A stretch of DNA of 64,000 nucleotides from Sphingomonadales bacterium 28-55-16 (GTDB taxonomy: Bacteria; Pseudomonadota; Alphaproteobacteria; Sphingomonadales; Sphingomonadaceae): assembly GCA_002278855.1 (NCBI GenBank), contig NCGG01000010.1, forward strand, positions 1 to 64,000, in the 5' to 3' direction. Numbering within the stretch: position 1 is the stretch's first letter; each line of letters starts with the position of its first letter. Shown one piece after another: positions 20,479 to 29,651 of this stretch. The position numbers and the translations under genes were made by a program. Under the pieces are notes generated by a model, which worked only from the letters and a program-made list of their open reading frames with translations, made no database searches and was not told the DNA's origin.

Positions 20479-21702
20479 TTAAACCGCAACACCTTGTAGC
20501 AATTTGGGCAGCGCGCCGCTTTCCCCCCGCGCCTCGGCCATGAAAAAGGCCTTGGCCGGCGCGGCGCGTTGCACCATTGCCATGCCAAAGCGCCGCACTA
20601 CCGAGGCCGCTTTTCCAGGAATCGAGAACAACCGGTTCAGCCCGTCTGTAGAGACCGCAATCAGCAAGGTATCAATGCTGCGCCAACGGCCATAGCGATC
20701 CAGCAACTGCGCATCGCCGAAATCGAGGCCCAAACGCATCCCGTCGACCAAGACCTCAGTTAACGCTGCTACGTCCCGAAGGCCTAAATTAAGCCCCTGA
20801 CCGGCAATCGGGTGAATACCGTGCGCGCTGTCGCCAATCAGCACCATCCGCTGTGCGGTAATCGATGCAGCATGATGGAAACCCAATTTGTAGGACGACA
20901 ACGGCGCCGACAATTCGACTTTGCCTAATAATCCGCCCATGCCCTTTTCAAGTTCAGCAGCATAGCTGCGCGGCGATAGCTTCAGATATCCGGCAGCATC
21001 CTTGGATTCGACTGACCAGACCAGCGCCGAACGGTGACGGCCATTTTCGTCATCCAACATCGGCAGCACCGCAAACGGCCCAGTGGGGTAAAAGATTTCA
21101 TATGCAATATTGTTATGCGGCCGCTCGTGATAAATTGCGCCGACAATTGCATGGTGCGCATATTGCCATTGCGCGATGTGAATTCCCGCCTCTTCACGTG
21201 TTTCGCTTTTTCGGCCTTCGGCAACGATCATCAGGTCGCCGGTCAGCAATTGTCCGTTTTCCAGGGTAACAGTCACAGCGCCCGAATCACGCGATTTGCT
21301 GATGATATGAGCGGGCATATGCAACTGGATTGCGGCATGCGCCTGTGCGGCCCTGTACAATATGCCGCGCAAATAACGACTTTCGAACATTTGGCCCAAA
21401 AATCCGTCATCTTCGGCTGGGGCGAAATCAAGCGATCCTGATTTCAGGCCATCGCTGACCCAGATTTTCTCGATCGGGCAGCCTTTGCCCGCCAAAGCAT
21501 CGCCGAGCCCGATTGCTTCGAATAATTTGTAGCTTGAGCTCGATATCGCAAAAGTGCGTCCATCATAAGCAGCGTCAAGCATCCCTGCTTGATCGGCGCG
21601 GTCGATGACATGGCTGGTGATGCCCTGCGCCGCGAGCGCCAGAGCCTGCGTGAGACCAATAAGGCCACCCCCGATGATGATTACGTCTGCCTTGTTTTCC
21701 AT
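20479..21702 (-). CDS. UbiH/UbiF/COQ6-family FAD-dependent hydroxylase
   Basis: This 407-residue flavoprotein monooxygenase is of the ubiquinone-biosynthesis hydroxylase family. It has the N-terminal FAD motif (ADVIIIGGGLIGLTQALALA), the middle DLMIVAEGRKSETRE, and the second FAD-binding motif VLIGDSAHGIHPIAGQGLNLGLRD. It probably hydroxylates the ubiquinone ring; which position cannot be decided. The ATG giving MENKADVIIIGG was chosen because it sits just before the Rossmann strand. It is convergent with the OmpA gene (6-base gap) and divergent from ftsK. Confidence 0.9.
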   Translation of the reverse strand: MENKADVIIIGGGLIGLTQALALAAQGITSHVIDRADQAGMLDAAYDGRTFAISSSSYKLFEAIGLGDALAGKGCPIEKIWVSDGLKSGSLDFAPAEDDGFLGQMFESRYLRGILYRAAQAHAAIQLHMPAHIISKSRDSGAVTVTLENGQLLTGDLMIVAEGRKSETREEAGIHIAQWQYAHHAIVGAIYHERPHNNIAYEIFYPTGPFAVLPMLDDENGRHRSALVWSVESKDAAGYLKLSPRSYAAELEKGMGGLLGKVELSAPLSSYKLGFHHAASITAQRMVLIGDSAHGIHPIAGQGLNLGLRDVAALTEVLVDGMRLGLDFGDAQLLDRYGRWRSIDTLLIAVSTDGLNRLFSIPGKAASVVRRFGMAMVQRAAPAKAFFMAEARGESGALPKLLQGVAV

Positions 21703-21868
21703 ATGGCGCTTATGCCGCAAGGCGGCGCTGGATTCAAAGGAGGATTTTGACCGTAGCTTGCGTGCATGCGTTCGCCATTTGCCCTGTAATACTTGACGGG
21801 GAGTCCGCCGAAGGCGAAAAGGGGCGCATTCGGTCCTTTGCGACCTCATTCATACTGGCATTACTCAC

Positions 21869-24193
21869 ATGGCCTCGCGCGTTTCTAAATTCACCTCGAA
21901 ATCGAACATGGCCAATTGGCGCAAGATGATGCGGGCCTCATTGATCCGCAGTGGCGCATTATTTGGCGCTGCCGCTTTAGGCCTGTTTGCGTTATTCTAT
22001 GGCTTGGCGGTGCTCAGCTATTCAGCTGGAGACGCTGCGTATAATAGCGCAGCAGCGGACGTACAGCATAACTGGATGGGCCAAGGCGGCGCGTATTTGT
22101 CAGATGCAATGCTGTTTGTCTTTGGCGTGCCGGCGATTTTTCTTTTCCCATTGCTGTTGGTGTTTGCCCGGCGTTTGTGGCGCGATGTTCCCCAGCCTCA
22201 GTGGAAGCGGCAATTGGGTTTGTGCCTGATCGGCATGCTGTTGATCGGGTTTGGCATGGCTTATTGGCAACATGGCAGCAACATCGGGCTTCCCGCCGGG
22301 TGGGGCGGAGTAATCGCATTATTGTTAGACAATGGGGTCAGTGCGCTTGTTGGCCAAATCAAGGGCGTATTCGGGACCATATCGCGGGTTATCCTCATTC
22401 TTGGCACGTTGGCGGGCGGTGTGGCATTAGTTATCCGTTCGCTTCAGCTTGAACGGCCGCTTTGGCGCATACCATCGCTTGCTATGCCAAAAATCGGGAA
22501 CGTCATCGGTGACGCGCGTGCCTTGATGGGCGATGATTTGGCGGCGCCGCAGATTGTCGAACCTAAACCGCCGCGCAAATCGGTCGAGCCTGATCAGCGC
22601 AAGCCGCCCGTGATTGAAGATCGCACGCTGGCGCCCAAGAAAGCTGCTTTTTCTACAGGCGCACGACAAGGCGACTTCTTCGGCAGCTTTGTTTTGCCAT
22701 CGCTTGAACTGCTCGATCCTCCACCTGCCGTCTCGGTACCCAAACTCGACAAAACCGCACTGGAGGCAAATGCGCGGCTGCTTGAATCGGTTCTCGACGA
22801 TTTCCATGTCAAAGGGCAGATTGTCGCGGTGCGGCCAGGCCCAGTGGTGACAATGTATGAACTGGAGCCCGCGGCGGGCATTAAATCAAGCAGGGTCATT
22901 CAACTGGCTGAAGATATAGCGCGCAACATGTCCGCGCTTTCGGCGCGTGTTTCGACAATCCCTGGCCGGACGGTTATGGGCATTGAATTGCCTAATGCGC
23001 ACCGTGAGGCTGTGGTCTTTCAGGAAATGGTTGGCTCCGATGCATTTGCCGAGCAGAAAGGCGCGTTACCGATCATCTTGGGTAAAAATATTTCGGGCGA
23101 TCCTGTCATCGCCGATCTTGCGCCCATGCCGCATCTTTTGGTCGCAGGAACGACCGGCTCAGGCAAGTCTGTCGGCTTGAACTGCATGATATTGTCGTTG
23201 CTGTACCGTCTCACACCTGACCAGTGTCGGATGATCATGATCGATCCCAAAATGCTCGAATTGAGCAGCTATGATGACATTCCACATCTGCTGTCGCCCG
23301 TTGTAACGGAGCCTGCCAAAGCCATCCGCGCGCTGAAATGGGCCGTGGAGCAGATGGAGGAGCGTTACAGGATGATGTCTTCGCTTGGCGTTCGCAACCT
23401 TGCGAACTTTAATGAAAAGGTCCGCAACGCAAAGGCAAAGGGGGCGCCATTGGGACGCAAGGTCCAGATCGGATATGATCCGATGACGGGCCAGCCACAA
23501 TATGAGGAAGAGAGCCTCGCATACGAGCCGATGCCGCAGATTGTGATCATCGTCGACGAGCTTGCGGACCTCATGATGACGGCGGGCAAGGAAGTGGAAT
23601 TCCTGATCCAACGCCTGGCGCAAAAGGCGCGCGCGGCGGGTATCCACCTGATTATGGCAACGCAGCGCCCCTCGGTGGATGTCATTACCGGGGTTATCAA
23701 GGCAAACTTGCCGACGCGTATCTCTTTCCATGTGACGTCGAAAATCGACAGTCGAACCATTTTAGGTGAGCAAGGCGCAGAACAGCTGCTCGGCAAGGGC
23801 GACATGCTTTATATGGCGGGTGGCCGCGGGCTGACGCGTATTCACGGACCCTTTGTCTCCGATGATGAAGTGCGGCGCGTTGCGGACCATTGGCGTGGCC
23901 AAGGGCAGCCTGAATATATTCAGGCGGTGACCGAGGAGCCCGAAGACGGCGGCTTTGACTTTGGCGGCATGGGCGGCGACGATAGCGAAGAAGATTCACA
24001 ATATCGCAAAGCGTGCCAAATTGTGTTCGAAAGCCAGAAGGCTTCCACAAGCTGGATCCAGCGGCAATTGCGCATTGGCTACAACAGCGCGGCGCGGCTG
24101 ATTGACCGGATGGAAGAGGATGGCTTCATCAGCGCACCGAACCATATCGGCCGCCGCGAAGTGCTGCGCGATCGGAACGGCGACCCCGTTTAG
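21869..24193 (+). CDS. ftsK: DNA translocase FtsK
   Basis: This 774-residue septal DNA pump couples chromosome segregation to division. About four N-terminal membrane helices (residues 30-190) are followed by a short Pro/Lys-rich linker, then the RecA-like motor with Walker A GTTGSGKSVGLNC at about 427-437 and Walker B IVIIVDELADLMM. The C-terminal winged-helix gamma domain (YRKACQIVFESQKASTSWIQ onward) recognises polar KOPS-like sites. The linker is short compared with enterobacterial FtsK, as usual in this class. ATGs at 21869 and 21908 are both possible. Confidence 0.95.
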   Translation: MASRVSKFTSKSNMANWRKMMRASLIRSGALFGAAALGLFALFYGLAVLSYSAGDAAYNSAAADVQHNWMGQGGAYLSDAMLFVFGVPAIFLFPLLLVFARRLWRDVPQPQWKRQLGLCLIGMLLIGFGMAYWQHGSNIGLPAGWGGVIALLLDNGVSALVGQIKGVFGTISRVILILGTLAGGVALVIRSLQLERPLWRIPSLAMPKIGNVIGDARALMGDDLAAPQIVEPKPPRKSVEPDQRKPPVIEDRTLAPKKAAFSTGARQGDFFGSFVLPSLELLDPPPAVSVPKLDKTALEANARLLESVLDDFHVKGQIVAVRPGPVVTMYELEPAAGIKSSRVIQLAEDIARNMSALSARVSTIPGRTVMGIELPNAHREAVVFQEMVGSDAFAEQKGALPIILGKNISGDPVIADLAPMPHLLVAGTTGSGKSVGLNCMILSLLYRLTPDQCRMIMIDPKMLELSSYDDIPHLLSPVVTEPAKAIRALKWAVEQMEERYRMMSSLGVRNLANFNEKVRNAKAKGAPLGRKVQIGYDPMTGQPQYEEESLAYEPMPQIVIIVDELADLMMTAGKEVEFLIQRLAQKARAAGIHLIMATQRPSVDVITGVIKANLPTRISFHVTSKIDSRTILGEQGAEQLLGKGDMLYMAGGRGLTRIHGPFVSDDEVRRVADHWRGQGQPEYIQAVTEEPEDGGFDFGGMGGDDSEEDSQYRKACQIVFESQKASTSWIQRQLRIGYNSAARLIDRMEEDGFISAPNHIGRREVLRDRNGDPV

Positions 24194-24255
24194 GTGTTCA
24201 GACAGGGTTCAAGGCCATAGCGATAATGGTCGCGTGCCCCTCGAAGGAATTAAAG

Positions 24256-24879
24256 ATGACATATCTGAAATATGCCCTGTTTTTCGGGCCTGTTGCATTG
24301 TTGGCGACCGCGCCCACAATTGCACAATCCTCGGCCGAACGTCTCGCCCGCGTGGTGACGCACATGAAGGCGGTAGGCACGATGTCAGCTGACTTCACGC
24401 AGACGGATCGAAACGGCCGAGTATTGACGGGTAAGCTGTTGCTAAAACGCCCGGGGCAAGTGCGCTTTGAATATCAAAAGGATGTGCCGCTTCTGATCGT
24501 GGCCGATGGCCGCGCGCTGACCATGGTGGATTATGAGGTTAAGCAAGTGCAGCGATGGCCAATCCGTAACAGCCCGCTTGCCGCGTTGCTTGACCCAGGT
24601 CAGGATCTTGCCCGTTATGGTAAGGTGATGCCGTCGTCCACGGACGATGTAATCAGTGTTGAAGTCCGCGACACCAAACGGCCTGAATTTGGCACAATCA
24701 CGATGATTTTTGTTGCCAAACCCGGCGCGCCCGGCGGACTGACGCTCAATGGCTGGGTCGCGCTCGATTCAAAAAATAACCGGACCAGCCTTCGGCTCAG
24801 CGACATCAAATATAACGGAGTAATCGGTCAAAGCGCCTTTGCGTGGAAAGATCCGCGCCCTGTGCGTAAAAAATCCTAG
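24256..24879 (+). CDS. lolA: Outer-membrane lipoprotein carrier LolA
   Basis: This 207-residue periplasmic chaperone shuttles lipoproteins from LolCDE to the outer membrane. A signal peptide (MTYLKYALFFGPVALLATAP) precedes the mature LolA fold, with MSADFTQTDRNGRVLTGKL and KRPGQVRFEYQKDVPLLIVADG typical of the first strands. WVALDSKNNRTSLRLSDI lies late. The start has GAAGGA about nine bases upstream. It follows ftsK by 62 bases, as in many proteobacteria, and a strong terminator lies about 180 bases downstream. Confidence 0.92.
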   Translation: MTYLKYALFFGPVALLATAPTIAQSSAERLARVVTHMKAVGTMSADFTQTDRNGRVLTGKLLLKRPGQVRFEYQKDVPLLIVADGRALTMVDYEVKQVQRWPIRNSPLAALLDPGQDLARYGKVMPSSTDDVISVEVRDTKRPEFGTITMIFVAKPGAPGGLTLNGWVALDSKNNRTSLRLSDIKYNGVIGQSAFAWKDPRPVRKKS

Positions 24880-25059
24880 TTCTGGCGACGAACCGATGCC
24901 GATTGCCGATGAAATGCAACATTAGGGGTGTTTGTTCATCTCAACGACAGGAAAGTCTTACTATAAAAAGATGGTCAGCGGTTGAGAGTGCGTGTGGTTT
25001 TCCCCCTGTTGCCCACGAAATGACATCATCGCTGATACCCGCGTGACGAACGCAAGCTT
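24880..25059 (+). other. Intergenic stretch with possible structured RNA
   Basis: About 180 bases between the lolA stop and a strong terminator hold no convincing frame. A long-range complement, TCAGCG near 24975 with CGCTGA near 25030, could enclose an internal hairpin. It may be simply the lolA 3' untranslated region. A 3'-UTR-derived or independently transcribed small RNA is the alternative. No clear promoter was found. Confidence 0.3.
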
Positions 25060-25103
25060 AGCCCTCATCCCAAATGCCCCCGGGATGAGGGCTTTGCTTT
25101 TTT
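25060..25103 (+). terminator. Rho-independent terminator
   Basis: A perfect 12-bp stem, AGCCCTCATCCC (25060-25071) with GGGATGAGGGCT (25082-25093), closes a 10-base loop. It is followed by TTGC and six T residues (25098-25103). It ends transcription on the plus strand after ftsK-lolA or after a small RNA in the gap. Confidence 0.9.
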
Positions 25104-25164
25104 AAGGCTCAGATGCCTTCACTGGCTTGCTCCATCGGCTTCTGACATCTAGGGCCATATTCCT

Positions 25165-25971
25165 ATGTCCCAGACCATCCGTATCGCCTCGTGGAATATA
25201 AACTCGGTTCGTGCCCGGATCGACATCGTTGAACGATTCTTGAAGGAAGAAGCGCCAGACGTTTTGTGTCTTCAAGAAACCAAGGTCATCGATAGCCTGT
25301 TTCCCGAAGGATTGTTTCGCCAACTGGGCTATCGGCACTTTGTTGTGAACGGCATGCCTATGCATCATGGCGTCGCGATCGTAAGCAAACTGCCCCTGAT
25401 CAACCGCCGGGTCGAAGACTGGCAAGCCAATGGCGAAGCGCGCCATGTTGGCGCAGAACTCAACATTGACGCTGCGAAGGGTGTACGAATCGACAATGTC
25501 TACATCCCTGCTGGCGGCGAAGTACCTGATAGTGAGGTCAATTCCAAATTCGGCCAAAAGTTAAGCTTCCTAAAGCGTATGGCCGAATGGTCGCGCAACG
25601 TTACGCATCCCACGATCCTGACCGGCGATTTCAATGTGGCCCCGCTCGAACAGGATGTCTGGAGCCACAAGCAATTGGTCAATGTTGTTAGCCACACGCG
25701 TATTGAACTTGAGCATCTCGCTGAAATTCAGGCTGCGGCTGACTGGGTGGATATCGCGCGGCATTTTGTCGACCCGTCGAAAAAACTGTACACGTGGTGG
25801 AGCTACCGCGCGCAGGATTGGGAAACATCGGACCGGGGGCGTCGGCTCGACCATATGTGGGTGACGCCCGACCTTAAGGAAAAGGCCAAGGCGCACGTCG
25901 TGCACAAACATGTACGTGGATGGGGCAAGCCATCCGACCATGCACCTATCGTGACGGAATTCGCCTTTTGA
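25165..25971 (+). CDS. xthA: Exodeoxyribonuclease III
   Basis: This 268-residue AP endonuclease/3'-5' exonuclease belongs to the exonuclease-endonuclease-phosphatase superfamily and acts in base excision repair. Active-site signatures are SWNINSVRAR (Asn), CLQETKVID (catalytic Glu), TGDFNVAP (Asp-Asn) and the C-terminal GWGKPSDHAPIVTEF (Asp-His). LDHMWVTPDL is also typical. The stop codon overlaps a TTG that may start ribA (TTGA). Transcription begins after the strong upstream terminator. Confidence 0.95.
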   Translation: MSQTIRIASWNINSVRARIDIVERFLKEEAPDVLCLQETKVIDSLFPEGLFRQLGYRHFVVNGMPMHHGVAIVSKLPLINRRVEDWQANGEARHVGAELNIDAAKGVRIDNVYIPAGGEVPDSEVNSKFGQKLSFLKRMAEWSRNVTHPTILTGDFNVAPLEQDVWSHKQLVNVVSHTRIELEHLAEIQAAADWVDIARHFVDPSKKLYTWWSYRAQDWETSDRGRRLDHMWVTPDLKEKAKAHVVHKHVRGWGKPSDHAPIVTEFAF

Positions 25972-27032
25972 GCGGCGCCAGCGCAGCGTTGGGGGACTCG
26001 CGCCGCGCTGCTGTCGCGATTGATGCGCTGCGTCGTGGCTGGCCGGTTACCGTGCAGCATGTGGACAAGCTGCTCACGGTAACGGCGGTTGAAACAGCGC
26101 AGGATGTGTCGGGCGTCCACGCGATGTTGCTTTCGGCAAGCCGCGCTGCGACGCTGAAATTAACCAATCAGCATGCTGCGGCGCATGGTGACCTTCCAGT
26201 GCTTATAAAAGCGCCCAACGACCTTGACCTCAGCCTGGCTTTGGCGATTGCTGACCCAAGTCTTGATCTTGCATATCCGATGAAGGGCCCGTTTGTCGCG
26301 CTGGCTTTGGAGGATGGCCAATCTGCGGCTGCGGCCGTTGAGCTTGCGCGGTTGGCAGGTTTGCTGCCTGCATTTCTGGTCTTGGACAGCGTTGATCCAC
26401 ATTCCGTCTATGTCAGCCCGCAAGATGTTGCATCGTTTGATGACAGCGGCGCCCTGCGCATCGCGGCGCGGGCCAAGCTGCCCGTTGCTGCAAATGCCGA
26501 TGCGGAGATTGTAGCATTCCGGACAGCCGTCGATGCCTCCGACCATGTGGCGTTGCTGATGGGAACGCGCGATTCCTCGCCACCCGTCGTTAGGTTGCAT
26601 AGCGAGTGTCTCACCGGTGATGTTCTGGGCAGTCTGAAATGCGACTGCGGCCCGCAATTGCATGAGGCGCTTCAGCAAATTTCGGACGCGCGGTGGGGCA
26701 TATTATTATATCTGCGGCAAGAAGGACGCGGCATTGGCCTGATTAACAAATTGCGGGCATATGCGCTTCAGGATCAGGGTTTTGACACCGTCGACGCCAA
26801 CACACGCCTTGGCTTTGCCATTGACGCGCGCGACTTTTCCGTTGCGGCAAGAATGCTGCAGTTGCTCGGCGTCGAACGGGTGCGCTTGCTCACCAACAAT
26901 CCTGAGAAAGTCGGCGGCTTGCAAGATGCTGGCATCACCGTTGAAGAACGCTTACCCCTCAAGATCGTGGCCAATCCACATAATGCGCATTATCTTGAAA
27001 CCAAGAAAAGCCGGACAGGGCACGCGCTGTAG
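25968..27032 (+). CDS. ribA: GTP cyclohydrolase II (RibA) with divergent N-terminal domain
   Basis: The C-terminal 200 residues are a GTP cyclohydrolase II, the first enzyme of riboflavin synthesis. The zinc ligands are in ECLTGDVLGSLKCDCG, and RQEGRGIGLINKLRAYALQD carries the catalytic region. About 150 residues before this resemble a decayed RibB domain (AIDALRRGWPVTV, LTVTAVETA) but lack the acidic DDEDRENEGD cluster, so DHBP synthase activity is unlikely. The start is uncertain: TTG at 25968 overlaps the xthA stop, while an ATG at 25920 lies inside xthA. From the TTG the protein has 354 residues. Confidence 0.88.
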   Translation: MSGASAALGDSRRAAVAIDALRRGWPVTVQHVDKLLTVTAVETAQDVSGVHAMLLSASRAATLKLTNQHAAAHGDLPVLIKAPNDLDLSLALAIADPSLDLAYPMKGPFVALALEDGQSAAAAVELARLAGLLPAFLVLDSVDPHSVYVSPQDVASFDDSGALRIAARAKLPVAANADAEIVAFRTAVDASDHVALLMGTRDSSPPVVRLHSECLTGDVLGSLKCDCGPQLHEALQQISDARWGILLYLRQEGRGIGLINKLRAYALQDQGFDTVDANTRLGFAIDARDFSVAARMLQLLGVERVRLLTNNPEKVGGLQDAGITVEERLPLKIVANPHNAHYLETKKSRTGHAL

Positions 27033-27038
27033 ATTTTG

Positions 27039-29087
27039 TTAAAAGGGACGCGGCAGCCCGCGCGCGTCTTCCGTCCCTTCGGGCGCAGGCCGAGGTTCGC
27101 GCCGGCCGCCAATCGCCCGTTCAATAAATGCGTCGTCGAGTGGTTGTGGTTCAGCCGTCGGCTCGAGACCTGGGTCTTCGAGCATAGGATCGCCCTCAAT
27201 CGGCATCCCGTTTTCATCCAGCTGCAGCAGCCCTTCTTCGCCCAGCAATGACTCTTCGCCTTCAAGCTGTTCGGGGAAGGTGACTTCGGTCGCGAATTTC
27301 TCGACCGGGCGATTTGCTACGGCGATGCGCATATATGCGGCCCATGCCTGCGCCGGCGCCCGTCCGCCTTCAAGGCCCCCAATCGACCGTGCGTCATCGC
27401 GGCCCATCCATACACCTGTTGTAAGTCCACTGGAAAAGCCCAAGAACCAGCCGTCCTTGTTGCTTGACGTTGTGCCTGTCTTGCCCGCAACGGGACGCCC
27501 TATATTGGCGGCGCGTCCTGTGCCTGTGGCGACGGCGCTCTGCATCAAATCGGTCATGGCGCCGGCCACCCAATCATCCACCAATTGTACCGAACGGGAA
27601 GGCTTGGCTGCGTACAGCGTCTCGCCGTCAATCGTCGTGACTTTGGAAATGCCATAAGGGGTTATATTGCGCCCCTTAGACGCGATGACGGCGAATGCCT
27701 GGGTCATATCGATCACGCGCGCTTCCGAAGTGCCAAGGACCATCGACGGCTGTGTGTTGATCGGCGTCGTTATCCCGAACCGGCGCGCCATATTGGCGAT
27801 ACTGCTTGTGCCCACTTCCTGCCCGATCTGCGCAGCCACCGTATTTTTGGAGTAGGCAAAGGCCGTCCGCAACGAAATGGAACCCGCATATTTGCCGCCG
27901 CTGTTTTTGGGTTGCCAGCCTTCGATTTCGACGGGCTTATCCTCGACCATGTCTTCGGGACGGAACCCAGCTTCCAAGGCGGTCAAATAGACGAATAGCT
28001 TCCATGCGGAGCCGGGTTGCCGAACGGCAGTCACTGCGCGGTTATAGTTGCTGGAGACATAGTCTGTCCCGCCAACCATGGCCTTAACCGCGCCATCGCG
28101 GTCAATCGAGACCAAGGCGCCCTGCGCCCCGCGGGGAGCATTTGCCGCTATGGCCGCGGTTGCAGCGCGCTGCATTTTCAGGTCCAGCGTTGTCCAGACA
28201 TCAATCGGTTTCTCTGTTTCATTGATAAGGCCGTCCAGTTGCGGCAAAATCCAATCTGTAAAGTAGCGCACGCTGTCCTGTGGCGATTCAGCGGCAAGCT
28301 TTACATCGGCTGGTTTCACGCCCGCTGCTTCTGTCGCGGTAATCATGCCTGCATCTTGCATGATAGAAACCACCACTTCGGCGCGTTCAACCGCCGCTTG
28401 CGCATCGGCCGTTGGCGCATAATGCGAAGGTGCTTTGACCAGGCCAGCAATGATAGCGGCTTCGGCCAAGCTGATATCTTCAGCGCCATGGTCGAAAAAT
28501 CTCCGGCTCGCGGCATCAATGCCATAAGCGCCGCCGCCGAAATAGACTTTGTTCAGATATAATTCGAGAATTTGGTCTTTGGAAAATTTGGTTTCCATCG
28601 CCAGCGCCAAAATGATTTCGCGGATCTTACGTCCGAATTCCTTGTTGCTGTTCAAATATATGTTGCGTGCAAGCTGTTGGGTGATGGTGGAGCCGCCCTG
28701 AGTCCATCGGCCCTTCACTGCCCTTGCGTAAAATGACCGCGTTATGCCGATAGGGTCAACGCCCGGGTGCAGATAATAACGGCGATCCTCCACCGCGACC
28801 ATTGCATCCTTCATTTCAGATGGCAGTTGATTAATCGTCAGCCAGCGACCGAAACTTGGGCCAAGCGATTGAATGACCGTGCCGTCGGCGGCACGTATGC
28901 GGATCATTTGGCCATTGGGGGACGCTTTCAAATCTTCAAAGCTGTCGATTTCGCCACGCGCTATGGCGACAAAAATGCCCAGCACCATCATACCCAGAAA
29001 GGTGGCGATAACGCCCGCTTTGACGATGCGGTAAATCCATGTTCCCATTGGGCCACGTTCTTTCGAAATCTTGCGTGCGCGTGCCAT
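27039..29087 (-). CDS. Class A penicillin-binding protein (PBP1A-like)
   Basis: This 682-residue bifunctional peptidoglycan synthase is anchored by one N-terminal helix (residues 17-45). The GT51 glycosyltransferase domain shows EDRRYYLHPGVDPIGI and GGSTITQQLARNIYL. The transpeptidase domain has the SxxK motif in QPGSAWKLF, SxN in SKNTVAAQ and KTG in GKTGTTSSNKDGW. The C-terminal tail is acidic and then Pro/Arg-rich, and is probably disordered. It ends six bases from the convergent ribA stop. Confidence 0.93.
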   Translation of the reverse strand: MARARKISKERGPMGTWIYRIVKAGVIATFLGMMVLGIFVAIARGEIDSFEDLKASPNGQMIRIRAADGTVIQSLGPSFGRWLTINQLPSEMKDAMVAVEDRRYYLHPGVDPIGITRSFYARAVKGRWTQGGSTITQQLARNIYLNSNKEFGRKIREIILALAMETKFSKDQILELYLNKVYFGGGAYGIDAASRRFFDHGAEDISLAEAAIIAGLVKAPSHYAPTADAQAAVERAEVVVSIMQDAGMITATEAAGVKPADVKLAAESPQDSVRYFTDWILPQLDGLINETEKPIDVWTTLDLKMQRAATAAIAANAPRGAQGALVSIDRDGAVKAMVGGTDYVSSNYNRAVTAVRQPGSAWKLFVYLTALEAGFRPEDMVEDKPVEIEGWQPKNSGGKYAGSISLRTAFAYSKNTVAAQIGQEVGTSSIANMARRFGITTPINTQPSMVLGTSEARVIDMTQAFAVIASKGRNITPYGISKVTTIDGETLYAAKPSRSVQLVDDWVAGAMTDLMQSAVATGTGRAANIGRPVAGKTGTTSSNKDGWFLGFSSGLTTGVWMGRDDARSIGGLEGGRAPAQAWAAYMRIAVANRPVEKFATEVTFPEQLEGEESLLGEEGLLQLDENGMPIEGDPMLEDPGLEPTAEPQPLDDAFIERAIGGRREPRPAPEGTEDARGLPRPF

Positions 29088-29131
29088 GTGCCGACTGTTA
29101 ATCGGTCACGGACTCGCCGACAAGCAGCTTC

Positions 29132-29524
29132 TTATTCAGGATCAAAAGCGAGCGCGGCGCTGTTGATGCAATAGCGTAAGCCCGTTGGTCCGGGGCCATC
29201 GGGAAACACGTGCCCCAAATGTCCTTCACAGGTGGCACAGCGCACTTCAATACGGATCATACCATGCGAAACGTCGCGATGTTCTTCGACAACTTCGCTT
29301 TCGGCTGGCGCTGTAAAGCTTGGCCAGCCGGATCCGCTGTCGAATTTCGTGTCTGACGCAAACAAGGTCGTACCACATCCAGCGCAGCGAAATTCGCCAT
29401 TCCGCTTTTCATCGGTCAGACCGCCGGCAAACGCGCGCTCGGTGCCTGCCTCACGCAGAACATGATATTGTACCGGGTCCAACTCTGCACGCCATTCGGC
29501 ATCGGATTTGATAATTTTTTCCAT
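29132..29524 (-). CDS. msrB: Peptide-methionine (R)-S-oxide reductase MsrB
   Basis: This 130-residue cytoplasmic MsrB reduces the R-epimer of methionine sulfoxide, complementing the exported MsrA at 5.3 kb. Two CxxC zinc-binding pairs are seen ([11 protein letters not shown] and [14 protein letters not shown]). [10 protein letters not shown] is the family's substrate loop. The catalytic Cys is in [12 protein letters not shown]. It lies 44 bases upstream of the PBP gene on the same strand. Confidence 0.95.
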   Translation of the reverse strand: MEKIIKSDAEWRAELDPVQYHVLREAGTERAFAGGLTDEKRNGEFRCAGCGTTLFASDTKFDSGSGWPSFTAPAESEVVEEHRDVSHGMIRIEVRCATCEGHLGHVFPDGPGPTGLRYCINSAALAFDPE

Positions 29525-29651
29525 GGATCAGGGCCTTTCGTCTGCTTGATGTGGTAGTAGTGCGCCGATGGTTCAAGAACCAGCCTTAACCGTGATCCGA
29601 CCGCGGAACACCGAAGACCCTTATCTAACGCAATCATCACTAAGCGGGATG

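Noticed and set aside
24880-25103. 6S RNA or SRP RNA in the lolA-xthA gap
   Set aside because: None of the conserved sequence blocks of these RNAs could be found; only a generic structured-RNA possibility is kept.
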